From Mimachlamys varia (taxonomy: Eukaryota > Mollusca > Bivalvia > Pectinida > Pectinidae), in contig OX392529.1 in NCBI GenBank assembly GCA_947623455.1, positions 59,229,186-59,293,185 of the forward strand: DNA of 64,000 bases. Reading direction: 5' to 3'. The translations under genes were made by a program, and so were the position numbers. Numbering within the stretch: position 1 is the first letter of the stretch; every line of letters starts with the position of its first letter. The notes under the pieces are model-generated. The model was not told the origin of the DNA. It saw nothing but the letters and a program-made list of their open reading frames with translations, and did not search any database. Of the stretch, positions 47,175 to 57,689 are shown piece after piece.

Positions 47175-49025
47175 TTAAAGAAGAGGAAAGACCTCCTTGA
47201 AGATTTTACAACTTATTTTTCTGTATTTGCTTTCGTCGATAATCATTTGTAAATCTTGTTTTAGAATGTTTGTTATGTTAACTGGCTTTGTTTTTGCCTC
47301 ACTGATATAGTAACCCTTGTATATGCTATAACCTATTACCGTTAACAAGTGGTTTATCTCTTTATATTTGGGATATTCAATTTTGTATCCAATCACAAAG
47401 TTTTTTGATGTTAGCATGTCTTTCTTGTAACCAAGTGATTCAAATATTAATTTTATTTTATTGAGAAATGGTTTGTGAAATAGTGTTCATAGTCTTCGTT
47501 TATGTTACAATAGTTACAGTTCGGTGTTTCACTAATTTTACATTTATAAAGTGTTTCTTTTGAGGCTAGGATTTTTTTCAATAATTTCCACTTAAATTCT
47601 TTCAGTTTCTTATTTTGTAGTTGTTTAAAGATAAATTCATTCGAGAATTTTATCTTACCATTTATATCATTCAAATTCAGTTTTTGTTCCCAGTATATTG
47701 GAGCTATAGGTTTTTCTGACCTCAAGTTTACTAATTTTTTATAAATTTTTTGGTTGGTACACTTTTCTATTTTAATAGGCTCTTGTTTTGGAAATTTTAT
47801 CATTATGTCATTTTTTAATTTCACTGTAAAGTTCTGCATGTTCACATTACTATCGTCTATTTTCTTCAATCATGCTTTTGGGATCGCCTTTTTTATGATG
47901 GATATTTCTGATAGCCAGTTATATTTTTTAATTAGTTTTTCATAAATCCTGTTTTCATCTATTTTGCTATTGTCTTGTAACAGGTCTTTGATTGTGATGA
48001 TTCCAGAGTCTATCCAGTTTTTAAACAGTAGAGTTTTGCCGTTTGCTTTTATGAATTTATTACCCCATATTATTTGTGGGAGTATTATGTTGTATCATTT
48101 GGGTTCAGTTGATTATTTTTGTTGCGACTATGTTGATAAAATTTCGTAATAGAATGGCGATAGGTTATCACTTTTTGGGAGATTTCTTAAGTTGTGTAAA
48201 TTCATTTTACATATAAGAAAATTTGGGCAAAATTGATTTATTTGTAGTTCAGGGATTATTTTACAAAGTGCGTCATCTTTAGTTTTTATTTTTTTCAACC
48301 AGCTTATCCTCATTGTGTCAATATGTGATTGAAGATCTAAAGCATTCAAACCCCCTTCCAAGTAAGGTCTTATCATTGTTTTCCTTTTTACTTTTTCTCA
48401 TTTTCCATCCCAAATGTAATTATAAATTATCTTTTCAAGTTGTTTTACAGCATTTTTTTCTATATGTAGCATTGCAATTAAAAAGGTTAGTTGTGGTAAA
48501 AGGAAGGATTTAACTATTTGTATTCTACCGATCATAGTTAGTTTCCTCATTTTCCAATTGCTTATTATTTTTCTATTTTTTTCTACCTTTTCGTTCCAAT
48601 TTATTTCCGACATTAATACAGAAATGAACCCCTAGTGTTTTAATGACTTCATTTGTCCATTTAATGTCCTTAAAATTATCATTTATTATAGAATGATTTC
48701 CTAGTCGCAGCCCTTTAGTTTTTTCTCTGTTTAGAATTAATCCTGAAAAGGTACCAAATGTTTCTATTATATTTAGGGATTTTTGGATGTCATGTTTTGA
48801 TTTTAGAAAAAGAGTAATATCATTTGCTAGTTGTGATATTTTGTATGGACGTGTTTGATTGAGTTTAATACTTAAGCCTAATATGGTGTGTTCACTTCTT
48901 ATTCCAGTAGCCATTATTTCAGCCACTACAACAAATAGTAGCGCAGATGCTGGACAGCCTTGCCGGATACCTCTTGTTATGTTTACTGGTTCTGAGATCC
49001 ATCCATTATTGCTAATTACACAGTT
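47175..49025 (-). pseudogene. LINE RT, motif B to C terminus (disrupted)
   Basis: From 49025 downwards the minus strand reads NCVISNNGWISEPVNITRG, IRQGCPASALLFVV (motif B), SQLANDITLFLKS (motif C, with Asn at the first catalytic Asp), then SGLILNREKTKGLRLG. Several frame changes follow. Further pieces are NWKMRKLTMIGRIQIVKSF, IIYNYIWDGK, GGLNALDLQSHIDTMRISWL, and a C-terminal region with CNYCNINEDYEHYF that corresponds to the Cys-His knuckle. It ends KISCKIFKEVFPLL then stop at 47175. At least four frame breaks make it non-functional. Confidence 0.85.
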
Positions 49026-49027
49026 TA

Positions 49028-50358
49028 CGAGGGGTGTTCCAAAAATAATGTCACTTGCATCGATGCTCATATAACGGAAGTGCTTTTGTTCATTTTAATT
49101 TGCTCTGCCCTTCAAAATACTCTCCGCCAGCCAGAACACACCTTTTTAGCCGGTCAATCCATTTTTGGAAGCATTTTTCATACTCTTCAAAGGGTACACC
49201 CATCAGACACTGATAAACAGCAGATCCAAGGGCATTTCTCGAATTGTATCTCCTTCCAGATAAATGATATTTAAGTTTTGGAAAGAGAAAATAGTCGCAG
49301 GGGGCCAAGTCAAGCGAATACGGAGGGTGCGGAAGGACGGTATCCTTCTCTGACTCCAAAAAGTCAGTCGCAATACGTGCCTTGTGAGCGGGTGCATCAT
49401 CATGCAAAAGTCGGACATACTTAAGTCCTGTTTTGGGGCGGCGACTTTTGTAGTAGTTCTTCAACTTTCTCAGAACAACGTTTTTATAGAACTTGCCTGT
49501 GACCGTTCTGCCTTTTGGCACCGGGATTTGAATAGCTGGACCCTTATTAGTGAAAAAATAGCATACAAAACCTTCTTTGCCGTTCGTATTCCTTTGGCAA
49601 TACTTGGGCGTCTGGCATTTTTAATGGCCCATATTCGGTTGGCAACCTTCCGCTTTGGTTCCAAAGAATACACCCAGGTCTCATCACCCGTGACTATATT
49701 ATCAAAAGCCTTTTTACTATATTTTGGGTACATTTTGAGAAGCTTTTTTGCCATTGTTACACGCGTCTTCTTTTGCTCACCCGTGAAACAATTGGGTATC
49801 CATCTTGCATTTATCTTTTTAACGTTTAGGTGTTTCATTGCATGAACTCTTGCTAACGACAAGTTTGTCATTCGAGCCAATTGTCTTATGGTGAATCGAG
49901 CATCAGTTTGGAGGATATTTCGGATTTTTTCTATGTTACCTTTGGTCGTAGTTGTTGCAGGACGACCTGGGTTAGCAGCATATTTCAGTTGCTGCTGCAA
50001 AGCACTAAATGTACCTACCCACCTACAAACAGTCCTGTGAGACATTTGGCCCTCCCCATAAATGTCACACACCTCGCGGTGAATATCTACAGCCTTTATG
50101 CCGAGTAATGACCTACCTTTTATATAGGCCCTAATTTCAACATCATTTTCAGCTCTTTTTCCTGTCATTTTGTGTCTAGTCTAACGAATAGGCTATGAAA
50201 CGATGTACACTGTACCGAGGCCAGTGAACGTGTGGACGAGATATTTACCTGTGTCACGAGCCAGTGATCACTCAATCGACACGAAGTGGTTTTGTGCATA
50301 AATTGCACGATTTCCGCGAAATAAAGCACAGATGACATTATTTATGGAACACCCCTCG
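49028..50358 (-). mobile_element. Mariner transposon nested in the LINE
   Basis: The ends CGAGGGGTGTTCCAAAAATA… (49028) and its inverse …TATTTATGGAACACCCCTCG (50358) pair over about 26 bp with one mismatch. TA lies on each side (49026-49027 and 50359-50360). The 1,331-bp length is normal for mariner. Removing it and one TA rejoins the LINE RT between motifs A and B. Confidence 0.95.
49090..50168 (-). pseudogene. Mariner transposase (DD34D), one frameshift
   Basis: Cut-and-paste transposase acting at TA sites. From ATG at 50168: MTGKRAENDVEIRAYIKGRS begins the N-terminal helix-turn-helix DNA-binding region, followed by HRTVCRWVG and RQLARMTNLSLARVHA. The catalytic residues are in VTGDETWV, LHDDAPAHKA and LDLAPCDYFLFPKLK, with exactly 34 residues between the last two Asps. 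The frame breaks near 49547, within a run of six A on the plus strand. Adding one base there restores the usual family wording (…NKGP…PKGR…VTGKFY). The rest (49521-49090) is open to its stop. Otherwise the copy is intact, so it is young. Confidence 0.94.
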
Positions 50359-50360
50359 TA

Positions 50361-51230
50361 TGTTACTATATAGTATCTTAATCCAATTTATAAAGTTTTT
50401 ATTGAAGCCAAATTTGAGAGTGTTTGGTAAAGGAATTCTAATTCAACAGTATTAAATGCTTTCGCAAAATAAAGAAATAATATTGCTCCATCAATTTTAT
50501 ATTTTTCTGTACAGTCAATAATGTCTTTAATCTGTCTAATGTTATATCCAATCTATCTTCCTTTTATGAATCCATTTTGATCAGAGTTAATTATTTTTGG
50601 GAGGACAGTTTTTAATCTTTCAGCTAAGCATCGTGCTAGAATTTTATAATCTATATTTAGTAGTGTGATTGGTCGCCAGTTTTTTAAGCTTAGTGGATCG
50701 CCTTTTTTTGTATAGCAATGAAAGTATGCCTTGTCTTTGTGATGGTGTAAGTTCCTTTTTGTTGTAACTTTCATTTAAGCTTTTTAGAAGGATGTTTTCA
50801 AGGTCAGGCCAAAATTCTTTGTAAAATTCAACAGTTAAGCCATCGATACCTGGTGATTTGTCTAATTTCATATTATCAATAGCTTCTTTTATTTCTTCAG
50901 TAGTAATGAGGCCGTCGCATGATTGACTCTCTTCTTTCTTTAAATTATATTCAATCTCTGTATTTTGAATGTAAGACAATATTTCATTGGGGTCTGTATT
51001 GTTTGTTGTATATAACTTTTTTGTAATATTGTGCGATTCTTTTTAGTATCTCGTCCTGTCTGGTGATCATTTTTTCATCTTCATTGTTAATTTTTGTTAT
51101 TGATTTTTTTGTTTGTCTTGTTTTTTCTAGGGAAAGAAAATATTTTGTGTTTTTTTTTCTCCTTTCTCTATCCAGTTGGCTCTTGATCTGATTTGTGCTC
51201 CGTATGCTTTTTTACTGTATATGAAACATT
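50361..51230 (-). pseudogene. LINE RT, N-terminal part to motif A (disrupted)
   Basis: From about 51230 the minus strand reads RSRANWIEKGEK, then shifted frames with LSYIQNTEIEYNL, GLITTEEIKEAI, DKSPGIDGLTVEFYKEFWP, a frame change to LSLKNWRPITLLNIDYKILA and SDQNGFIKGR, then a stop. Motif A is ILFLYFAKAFNT, where the family normally has Asp at the Tyr position. The sequence stops at the mariner insertion. Confidence 0.85.
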
Positions 51231-51332
51231 TTTATATTTAGACAGGGTTACTTATTTAGACTTTCGTCTAGATTACAATATGGCACCCTTAAACAAATAA
51301 CAGCATAGAGAGTATCGAAACGTCAACTAAGC

Positions 51333-51465
51333 CATAATACGAACAAACAAATCGATTAAACTAGAGGCAACATATGAAAAAAGGGAAAGATCCACATGGA
51401 GACCCCTGTACAAGTACACGAGATAAGACCAGGTGTTCCGGAAGAGTAAGCATCTTCTGCTTCTC
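51333..51465 (-). repeat. Penelope-like RT family, 3' tail fragment
   Basis: The plus strand carries AATCGATTAAACTAGAGGCA, …CACATGGAGACCCCTGTACA and CCAGGTGTTCCGGAAGAGTA. This is the reverse complement of the family's 3' region (GGAAGAGTAAGC is the GVVDEAEDAYSSG stretch in reverse). Confidence 0.75.
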
Positions 51466-51869
51466 CGTCAAACCATTCTCTTCTTCTTTGGTGGTGTCGT
51501 TTTTCCTTTTGTTGATCAGATGCATCTGTTGCGATCTTTCAATAGTCTCTTTCAGCTTCTTTCTTGTCTAGTCTTGTGACTCTGTTTTCATCAGCCTATA
51601 TTTGTTTACCTCGGCTATCTGGCATTTTCGCTTCCGGTTCTGTTTTTATACGTGCAATCATGTGATTTTTTTTCGAATCATGTGACCACTATCCTGCTCC
51701 CGGTTCCGCGCCGATTCGCAAAAAACATAATAAATGTGTTTTAACATAGAAAACGATAGTAAAAATATAACTATGGTACTGATGTGCTAAGTAATCAATT
51801 TCGATATTAAATTAATATGTTATTGTTTGATAATTTAAACTGTTAAGGTTTAAAAAAAAATATAAAAAA

Positions 51870-52260
51870 TGTTGCAGATCCAGCGATAAAACGTTGCTTA
51901 TAAGGATCCTTGTGTAGTTTCGGTATCCAAAAAAGACAAGGTAGGCCAGCATCTTGCTCATTAACCGGAAGCATGGTTGGACAGTATTTTATCTTTCGAA
52001 AAAACGGTCAATGTGTAAGTAGGGTCACCTTGGTTATCAAGCAGGCCTAGTTCTTTTTGCAAGCAATGAATGTAATAGCGTTTGCAAACAATGATCAAGT
52101 TGTTCGATGCTTTGTCTGCAGACACAACCACATACTTATCATGTAGATCCAATTCAGCATGTTCACGTTTAGTCCATTGTCTGGCGTAATCTTTCACCGA
52201 GTCCATAACAATCTTGAAATCCACATGTCAATTGATTGATGGAGTCTCTCGATACTTAGG
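51870..52260 (-). pseudogene. Penelope-like RT, N-terminal fragment
   Basis: The minus strand reads KDYARQWTKREHAELDLHDK, VVVSADKASNNLIIVCKRYY, DNQGDPTYTLTVFSKDKILS, NHASG. After two stops and a frame change come LFWIPKLHKDPYKQRFIAGS. The PKLHK..RFI block is the RT region just upstream of motif A that typifies Penelope-like elements, by recall. It is the only N-terminal piece of the family in the window. Confidence 0.7.
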
Positions 52261-52529
52261 ACCTTTCATGAAAAGCTCCCGGAGCTTTATATTTGGGATA
52301 ATATTCAGATTACCCGTTACTATGTGGCCAGCTGGACCATATCAATATTGAGATGAAGAACATGAACATGCTGAAGGAGGAGTCATTCTAAGGTCATCTA
52401 TATTTAATTGTTGCAATGTTTGCTTGTAATTGCAAGGTTTTGGTGCAATAGGTATAGAATAACTGTAGGAAATTATCGGTGAACTTTTATATCGGAAGTA
52501 CGGACGTATGTTAACTTAAACAGACTTTT

Positions 52530-53179
52530 GGTGCAAGGACACAACAGACTGTTCTACATCAGCTGCTTACCTCAATCTCTATTTAAACTACGACCAGCAT
52601 GGACAGCTTATTTCTAAGCTATACGATAAAAGTGATGATTTCAATTTTCCAATTGAGAACTTTCCATTTCTTGATAGTAACATCCCTGCTTCTCTAACCT
52701 TTGTCACCGTTGATTCGATATTCTCGGGCTTGCTCTAGGTATTTTTGTGATCGATGTCGACTGCTGACAAACAAACATACAACACAAGGATTCGAGAGAT
52801 GCAGGTTGATCAGAATTATGGGCAATTTGTATGGTCGCCATCTTTGTCTCATTGAGAAATATTCTGTATCTTTAAGTGATATGAAGATGGACGCTTTTGA
52901 GTATGCTCATTAGTGTGTTACTTGTTGTGATTGACAATGATAGTCGGTTCTCATTTTGAGAACTTGATGTTTACTTGGATGTGACAAAGATTTACATGAC
53001 GGGTGTCGTCGATGAAGCAGAATACGCTTACTCTTCCGGAACACCTGGTCTTATTTTCTTGTACTTTTGCAAGGGTCTCCATGTGAATCTTTCCTTTATT
53101 CATATTTTGCCCCTGGTTAAATCGATTTTGAGTTTGGATTATGATTATGTTAACGCTTCGGTATTCTCTTATTTATTTT
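52530..53179 (+). pseudogene. Penelope-like RT, C-terminal part (inverted segment)
   Basis: Begins at KDTTDCSTSAAYLNLYLNYD and continues QHGQLISKLYDKSDDFNF, PIENFPFLDSNIPAS, YSRACS, LLTNKHTTQGFERCRL, MGNLYGRHLCLIEKYSVSLS to FEYAH, stop. The conserved 3' region and terminus TTCTCTTATTTATTT follow at about 53179. A frameshift follows PASLTFV. Its orientation is opposite to the RT core that abuts it. Confidence 0.82.
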
Positions 53180-53180
53180 C

Positions 53181-53700
53181 ACGTTCCGAAGGGTATATAC
53201 GATCGACGTGGTCAGCAAACTTCTTGTTGTTTATAGACAACACACCGTCGATATATCTGAAAGTAAAATTAAAAGATTTGGCATGATTTTTGTTACCTGT
53301 CCTGATTAGCTCTTCCACAATTCAGCCTCGTATGAAAACAAAAACAAGTCAGCTAAGAGTGGGGCACAGCTTGTTCCCATGGGAATGCCAACAGTCTGCT
53401 GGAAAATCTTTCCTCCGAACCCAACAAAATTATTGTCCTTACTCTATCGTCTTCAGTATATTTCCTCTTAGCTTTTGTCATGCTTCTCACAAAGTATGTT
53501 TGTATCGTCGTCCACCTTTCTTGGAAAAGAAAGTTCTTATAATGAGAGACCGGAGACGTTATTTCAGTTTGATATGTGGAAAAGTAGTGTACAAGGTAGA
53601 CAAATCAAAGATTTTGATGGACGAAACATTTTTGAGAATGGGGTGCTGAAGACTGATCAGAAGAGCTTTTGAGTTTTTCGAAATCCACATCCCACTTATG
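53181..53700 (-). pseudogene. Penelope-like RT, catalytic core (motifs A-C)
   Basis: The minus strand reads (H)PILKNVSSIKIFDLSTLYTT (motif A, frame-shifted pieces), FVGFGGKIFQQTVGIPMGTS (motif B) with CAPLLADLFLFSYEAE, then FTFRYIDGVLSINNKKFADH and VDRIYPSE. Motif C has Gly at the second catalytic Asp (YIDG instead of YIDD). Several frame breaks are present. The piece ends exactly where the KDTTD segment at 52530 would continue. Confidence 0.78.
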
Positions 53701-55144
53701 CTACTTATGAAGTATACAGTGTCACAATACGACCCAAGCCCTGATTTGTTTTAAATAACCAGGTGCCCCATCTTTAAGAGTTTTGTAGGTTAAAACGCAT
53801 CTTCTAACAATGTAAAAACAGGAACAGGCATCCACTTCAAACTATTAAGGAGTATGGTGTAGGAAATAGATATCATTAACATTTAAAAGAACTATTGCAG
53901 GTCTTTTTTGACGTTAAAAAAGTCTCTTTATCGTTGATTAATTTTGAGGGATTACACCAACCTGTGGAACAATACTAAACTTTTCGGACACCTCTAAGGG
54001 AATGAATTGTCTTAAATGTTTTTGAACTCCATCCTTCTTTGACAGCTTTTTACAAAATTATGTTATGATTATTTGATTGCTCAAAGACCAGAAACTATGT
54101 ATAAGCAATTATTATACATTTTGTTGGGTTAAAACTCATTTTACGTTCAGGATGAAAAATATAGGCCCAATTTTCGATCCTTGTAGGACACCGGAAGTCA
54201 TATTTTGGAAGGCTAGATAGCACACCTCTGATGTTGACTGCTTGGACCTAAGATGTTCATTGAATGGACTGAATCACCGTAAGCAAAAATGTTTTGCGTT
54301 AGCCTAAAGAATTAACACCTGTTAATTTACCGATATCAATATTTTGGACCACTGATCAACTAAACCGATAAGGACAGTTTTTGTTAAATTATTAGGTATG
54401 AAACCATATTTAGAATCCGTAAATAATTATGGTAATGTGTCTCTTTAGTTTTACTGACAACAGAGAGAACGGATCTTTGCCTGTAATTATTTACCGAGAT
54501 CATGATCAAGTCACCAGATTTAAATATCAGTGGGAATTCTGTCTGTTAGTTTTGTAAGTAGGAATTGAACCAGCATTGATGGACTTGTTAAAAATGTATG
54601 GTAAGGGCTCAATATTGAGTGCTATATCATTAACAAATACAAATAATAGAATAAGAATGGAGCCCCGAAGGACTCCAGCTTCGCTTAAACCTACTGTAGA
54701 ATATGAAATAGAATAAAATCACCTGTCAATGTCTCCAAGAAAAGAAGCAAAAATCTAACAATGAAATTACTTTAGTTTAAACATATTTATTACCAAAAAT
54801 TGACGGGGAATTAGGCACTTAGAGAATCTTACACGAGTGTCGATGTTATATGGAATTTATTAAACGAGTTCAATAACTTAATATGCCACGAGCCTTTAGG
54901 CGAGTGACATATTCAATTATTTAACGAGTTTAATAAATTGGGCACCACTCCTCAACAAACTAAATTTGCCCGGGCCTCCTTCTCCTACCAACATTATTAT
55001 ATAAGGGGGATGGGACTGGACCAAATATGAACTATTTTCACCTCAGCCTTTGGTTTCCGTAAAAGCTTTATAACTTCAAGTCCATGATTGAGTCTGAGTT
55101 TTTCTTATCACAACCAGGGAATTATACTTAATCATAAATAAGGG
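53701..55144. other. Unassigned sequence
   Basis: No convincing gene. Minus-strand traces of more family N-terminal coding sequence may persist just past 53700, but I could not anchor them. Confidence 0.35.
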
Positions 55145-55695
55145 ATTTCCGATCGTGAACTTTCCATTTCTTGATAGTAACATCCCTGCTTCTCCAACCT
55201 ATGTTATTTTCATGTCGCAGTTGATTCGATATTCTAGGGCTTGCTCGAAAAAACGGGATTTTCGCGATCGATGTCGACTGCTGACAAACAAACTAACAAC
55301 ACACGGATTCGAGAGATGCAAGTTGATGAAGACTATGGGCAAGTTTTATGGTCGCCATCTTGATCTCATCGAGAAATATTCTGTATCTTTGTGTGATATG
55401 AAGACGGACGTTTTTGAGTTTGCTTATTAGTGTGTTTACTTGTTGTGATGATAATAATGACTCGGTTCTCATTTTGAGGATTGATGCTTACTTGGATGTG
55501 GCCAAGATTTACATGGCGGGTGTCGTCGATGAAGCAGAAGACGCTTACTCTTCCGGAACACCTGGTCTTATTCTCTTGTACCTTTACAGAAGTTTCCATG
55601 TAAATCTTTCCTTTGTTCATATTTTCCCCCTTGTTTAATCGATTTTGAGTTTTGATTGTGAATGTGTTAACGCCTCGGTATTCTCTTATTTATTT
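55145..55695 (+). pseudogene. Penelope-like RT C-terminal fragment
   Basis: Starts abruptly at FPIVNFPFLDSNIPASPTYV and reads MSQLIRYSRACSKKRDFRDR, LLTNKLTTHGFERCKLMKTM, GKFYGRHLDLIEKYSVSLCD, MKTDVFEFAY, TAG at about 55428. The 3' region follows with GVVDEAEDAYSSGTPGLILL and ends at CTCGGTATTCTCTTATTTAT. It is the best preserved C terminus in the window (no internal stop over 90 codons), but it is 5'-truncated. Confidence 0.85.
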
Positions 55696-57689
55696 CGTTT
55701 TTTGCAAAAAGTGTATTTGCAGTGAGGATGTCATCATATATCACCACATTGATGTCAGCTTGCGAACCAATCCTCCGAGATGTGAGGGTAATGGGTATGT
55801 GTGTGGTGTACGTGCGTGAGGGACTAGGGGGGGGGTCAATTTCATTAATGACCTCACATTGGTAAAACTCATTTTCACATAAAAACAATGACCCAAAATA
55901 TTGTAAATTGAGTGTTAGATATGAACAATTAATGCTAATGACTAGCAGTACTTAGCTATAAAACCACGAATATTACTGGATACATTTCCTCCCCTGTTGA
56001 CAGACAACTACATTAGAGTAGGATTTTTTTTTAAATATTTCTTGAGCCGGGTTAACTATCATTAACTGAACAACACAATAATACTAAGACCAACACCAAT
56101 TTTTGTTTCTGAAGATGACCGCGGTAACACAGTTCGTTTTGTTTGGTCAAAATAGACAAAAGTTTAATTTTTAAAGCTTTTATAAACGACACTTCTATAT
56201 AAAGGACATTTGTCTATATAGAACAGTTGAAAGCTCATTTTAGTTGGCCTTTGTATCTTTGTATCTTAGAATCATTGTATTTCTATAATGAAATATATTT
56301 AAACTCGCTCAATAAAGTACTTCAAGAACCTCATGCTATTGTAGACGTCTGTCATGGCCTGTATAGTAAGGATACCCGGGAGTGACTTTATCTTAAAAGA
56401 TATCACATCATCAAACCAAAAGTAAAATTATACCGGTATGTTACTTTTAAAAAAATATAGTGAAAGCAATAAATTTGAAAAAAAAATCTGAGAGAGGAAT
56501 AAATGTTAATAACTAATAAGAAAGTGTGAAAGCTTTAAAGTTAAAAGTGATAAAGTCGATTCTGTCTGAGGTCATAAATTAATACGTTGTTCCAAAATGT
56601 GAAGTAATACAGGAATATCGTATAATACAATAATCCATGAATGCATTATTCCGAGCACAGACTGTGTTATTTAGCGTGGTCAGATGTAGACATGGACCTG
56701 CATTCATCTGAAGCCGTTCTCATGATAACGTATTGATTTTATGTTCAAAATCTAATTTCTTATTACACTTTACGTTTTTAATTTATAAAAAAATTAAATC
56801 GTACCTTGACAAATAATGGTTTGGCACAAATTACAAAAAAAAAGAATACAAAAAAGAAGACTTCGAGCCAACCTTGTTTTCAATGTTTATCATTGCCTTT
56901 ATGTTAGTTTGACATAGTTTTAGAGAGCACTTTACTGGAACATGAATGGGGTTTTCTTGAATGGGGGCTCTGATAACATCTAAGAACCGACACAATTACT
57001 CTACTGACGAAAATTTGTGTTATGATTCAGCAGAATTATCAATTACCCTTAGCCCTCAAAGGAAGAAATATAGATAAGGACTTCGCGTGGCGATACACAC
57101 AATTAAATAAAGTACTAATTGTTTTCATAAAAAGGCATTCTTGCTGATGAAAATATATCCGGGTTGCATTGACGTATGATTATTACTCAGTTATCACAGC
57201 TCGCTCTTATTTCTTCTAATGTTCCCCTTCAAAGACACCAATGAAAGTATGATGACGTCTGTAGTCTGAATGATTTTTTGGCGTCTGAAGTGTGACGTCA
57301 AGAGAATGGTCTTGGCTGAGTCCAGTCGCGGAGCCGGTGACGTACTTGTTTAAGCTATCGATGTTAAGCATTGGTCAGCGGTTGATTGTAACCCAGGACA
57401 CACAAATATATTGACTCAGCGGCTGCAAGACTACCATCGATATGTCCTCAGTGATCGGGCAATGTAATAAAGTTTGCTCCATCTTTGTGATAACTCATGA
57501 CATATCAGTGACTTAATTTGATTACGTGTTGTAGAACGCCGATACGACGGAGCTGGAGCTAATACCTGGCATTGTTAGCTTTTATTCTAACTGTGTCCAT
57601 TGCTTCTGGTGGGAATTTCCGTCTCAAATAATAATTCTAGATAAGGTTTTTGTTTTTCACAAAATGTCAATTTAATTAGACAAACAGGA
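55696..57689. other. Unassigned sequence
   Basis: AT-rich and without recognised repeats or genes. A TGTGACGTCA motif occurs at about 57290. Confidence 0.45.

Larger units (their letters stand above)
47175..51230 (-). mobile_element. Decayed LINE (minus strand), split by mariner
   Basis: RT-domain and C-terminal pieces run from about 51230 down to 47175 in family order but different frames, interrupted by the mariner at 49028-50358. About 2.7 kb of LINE remains. The endonuclease and 5' end are missing and no clear poly(A) or target duplication is found. The protein differs clearly from the LINE at 1170-4975 (QGCPASALLF instead of QGDPLTPYIF). Confidence 0.85.

Noticed and set aside
52530..53700. 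LINE-style twin priming as the cause of the inverted RT
   Set aside because: Twin priming leaves the inverted 5' part upstream of the sense 3' part. Here the order is reversed, so an in-place inversion fits better.
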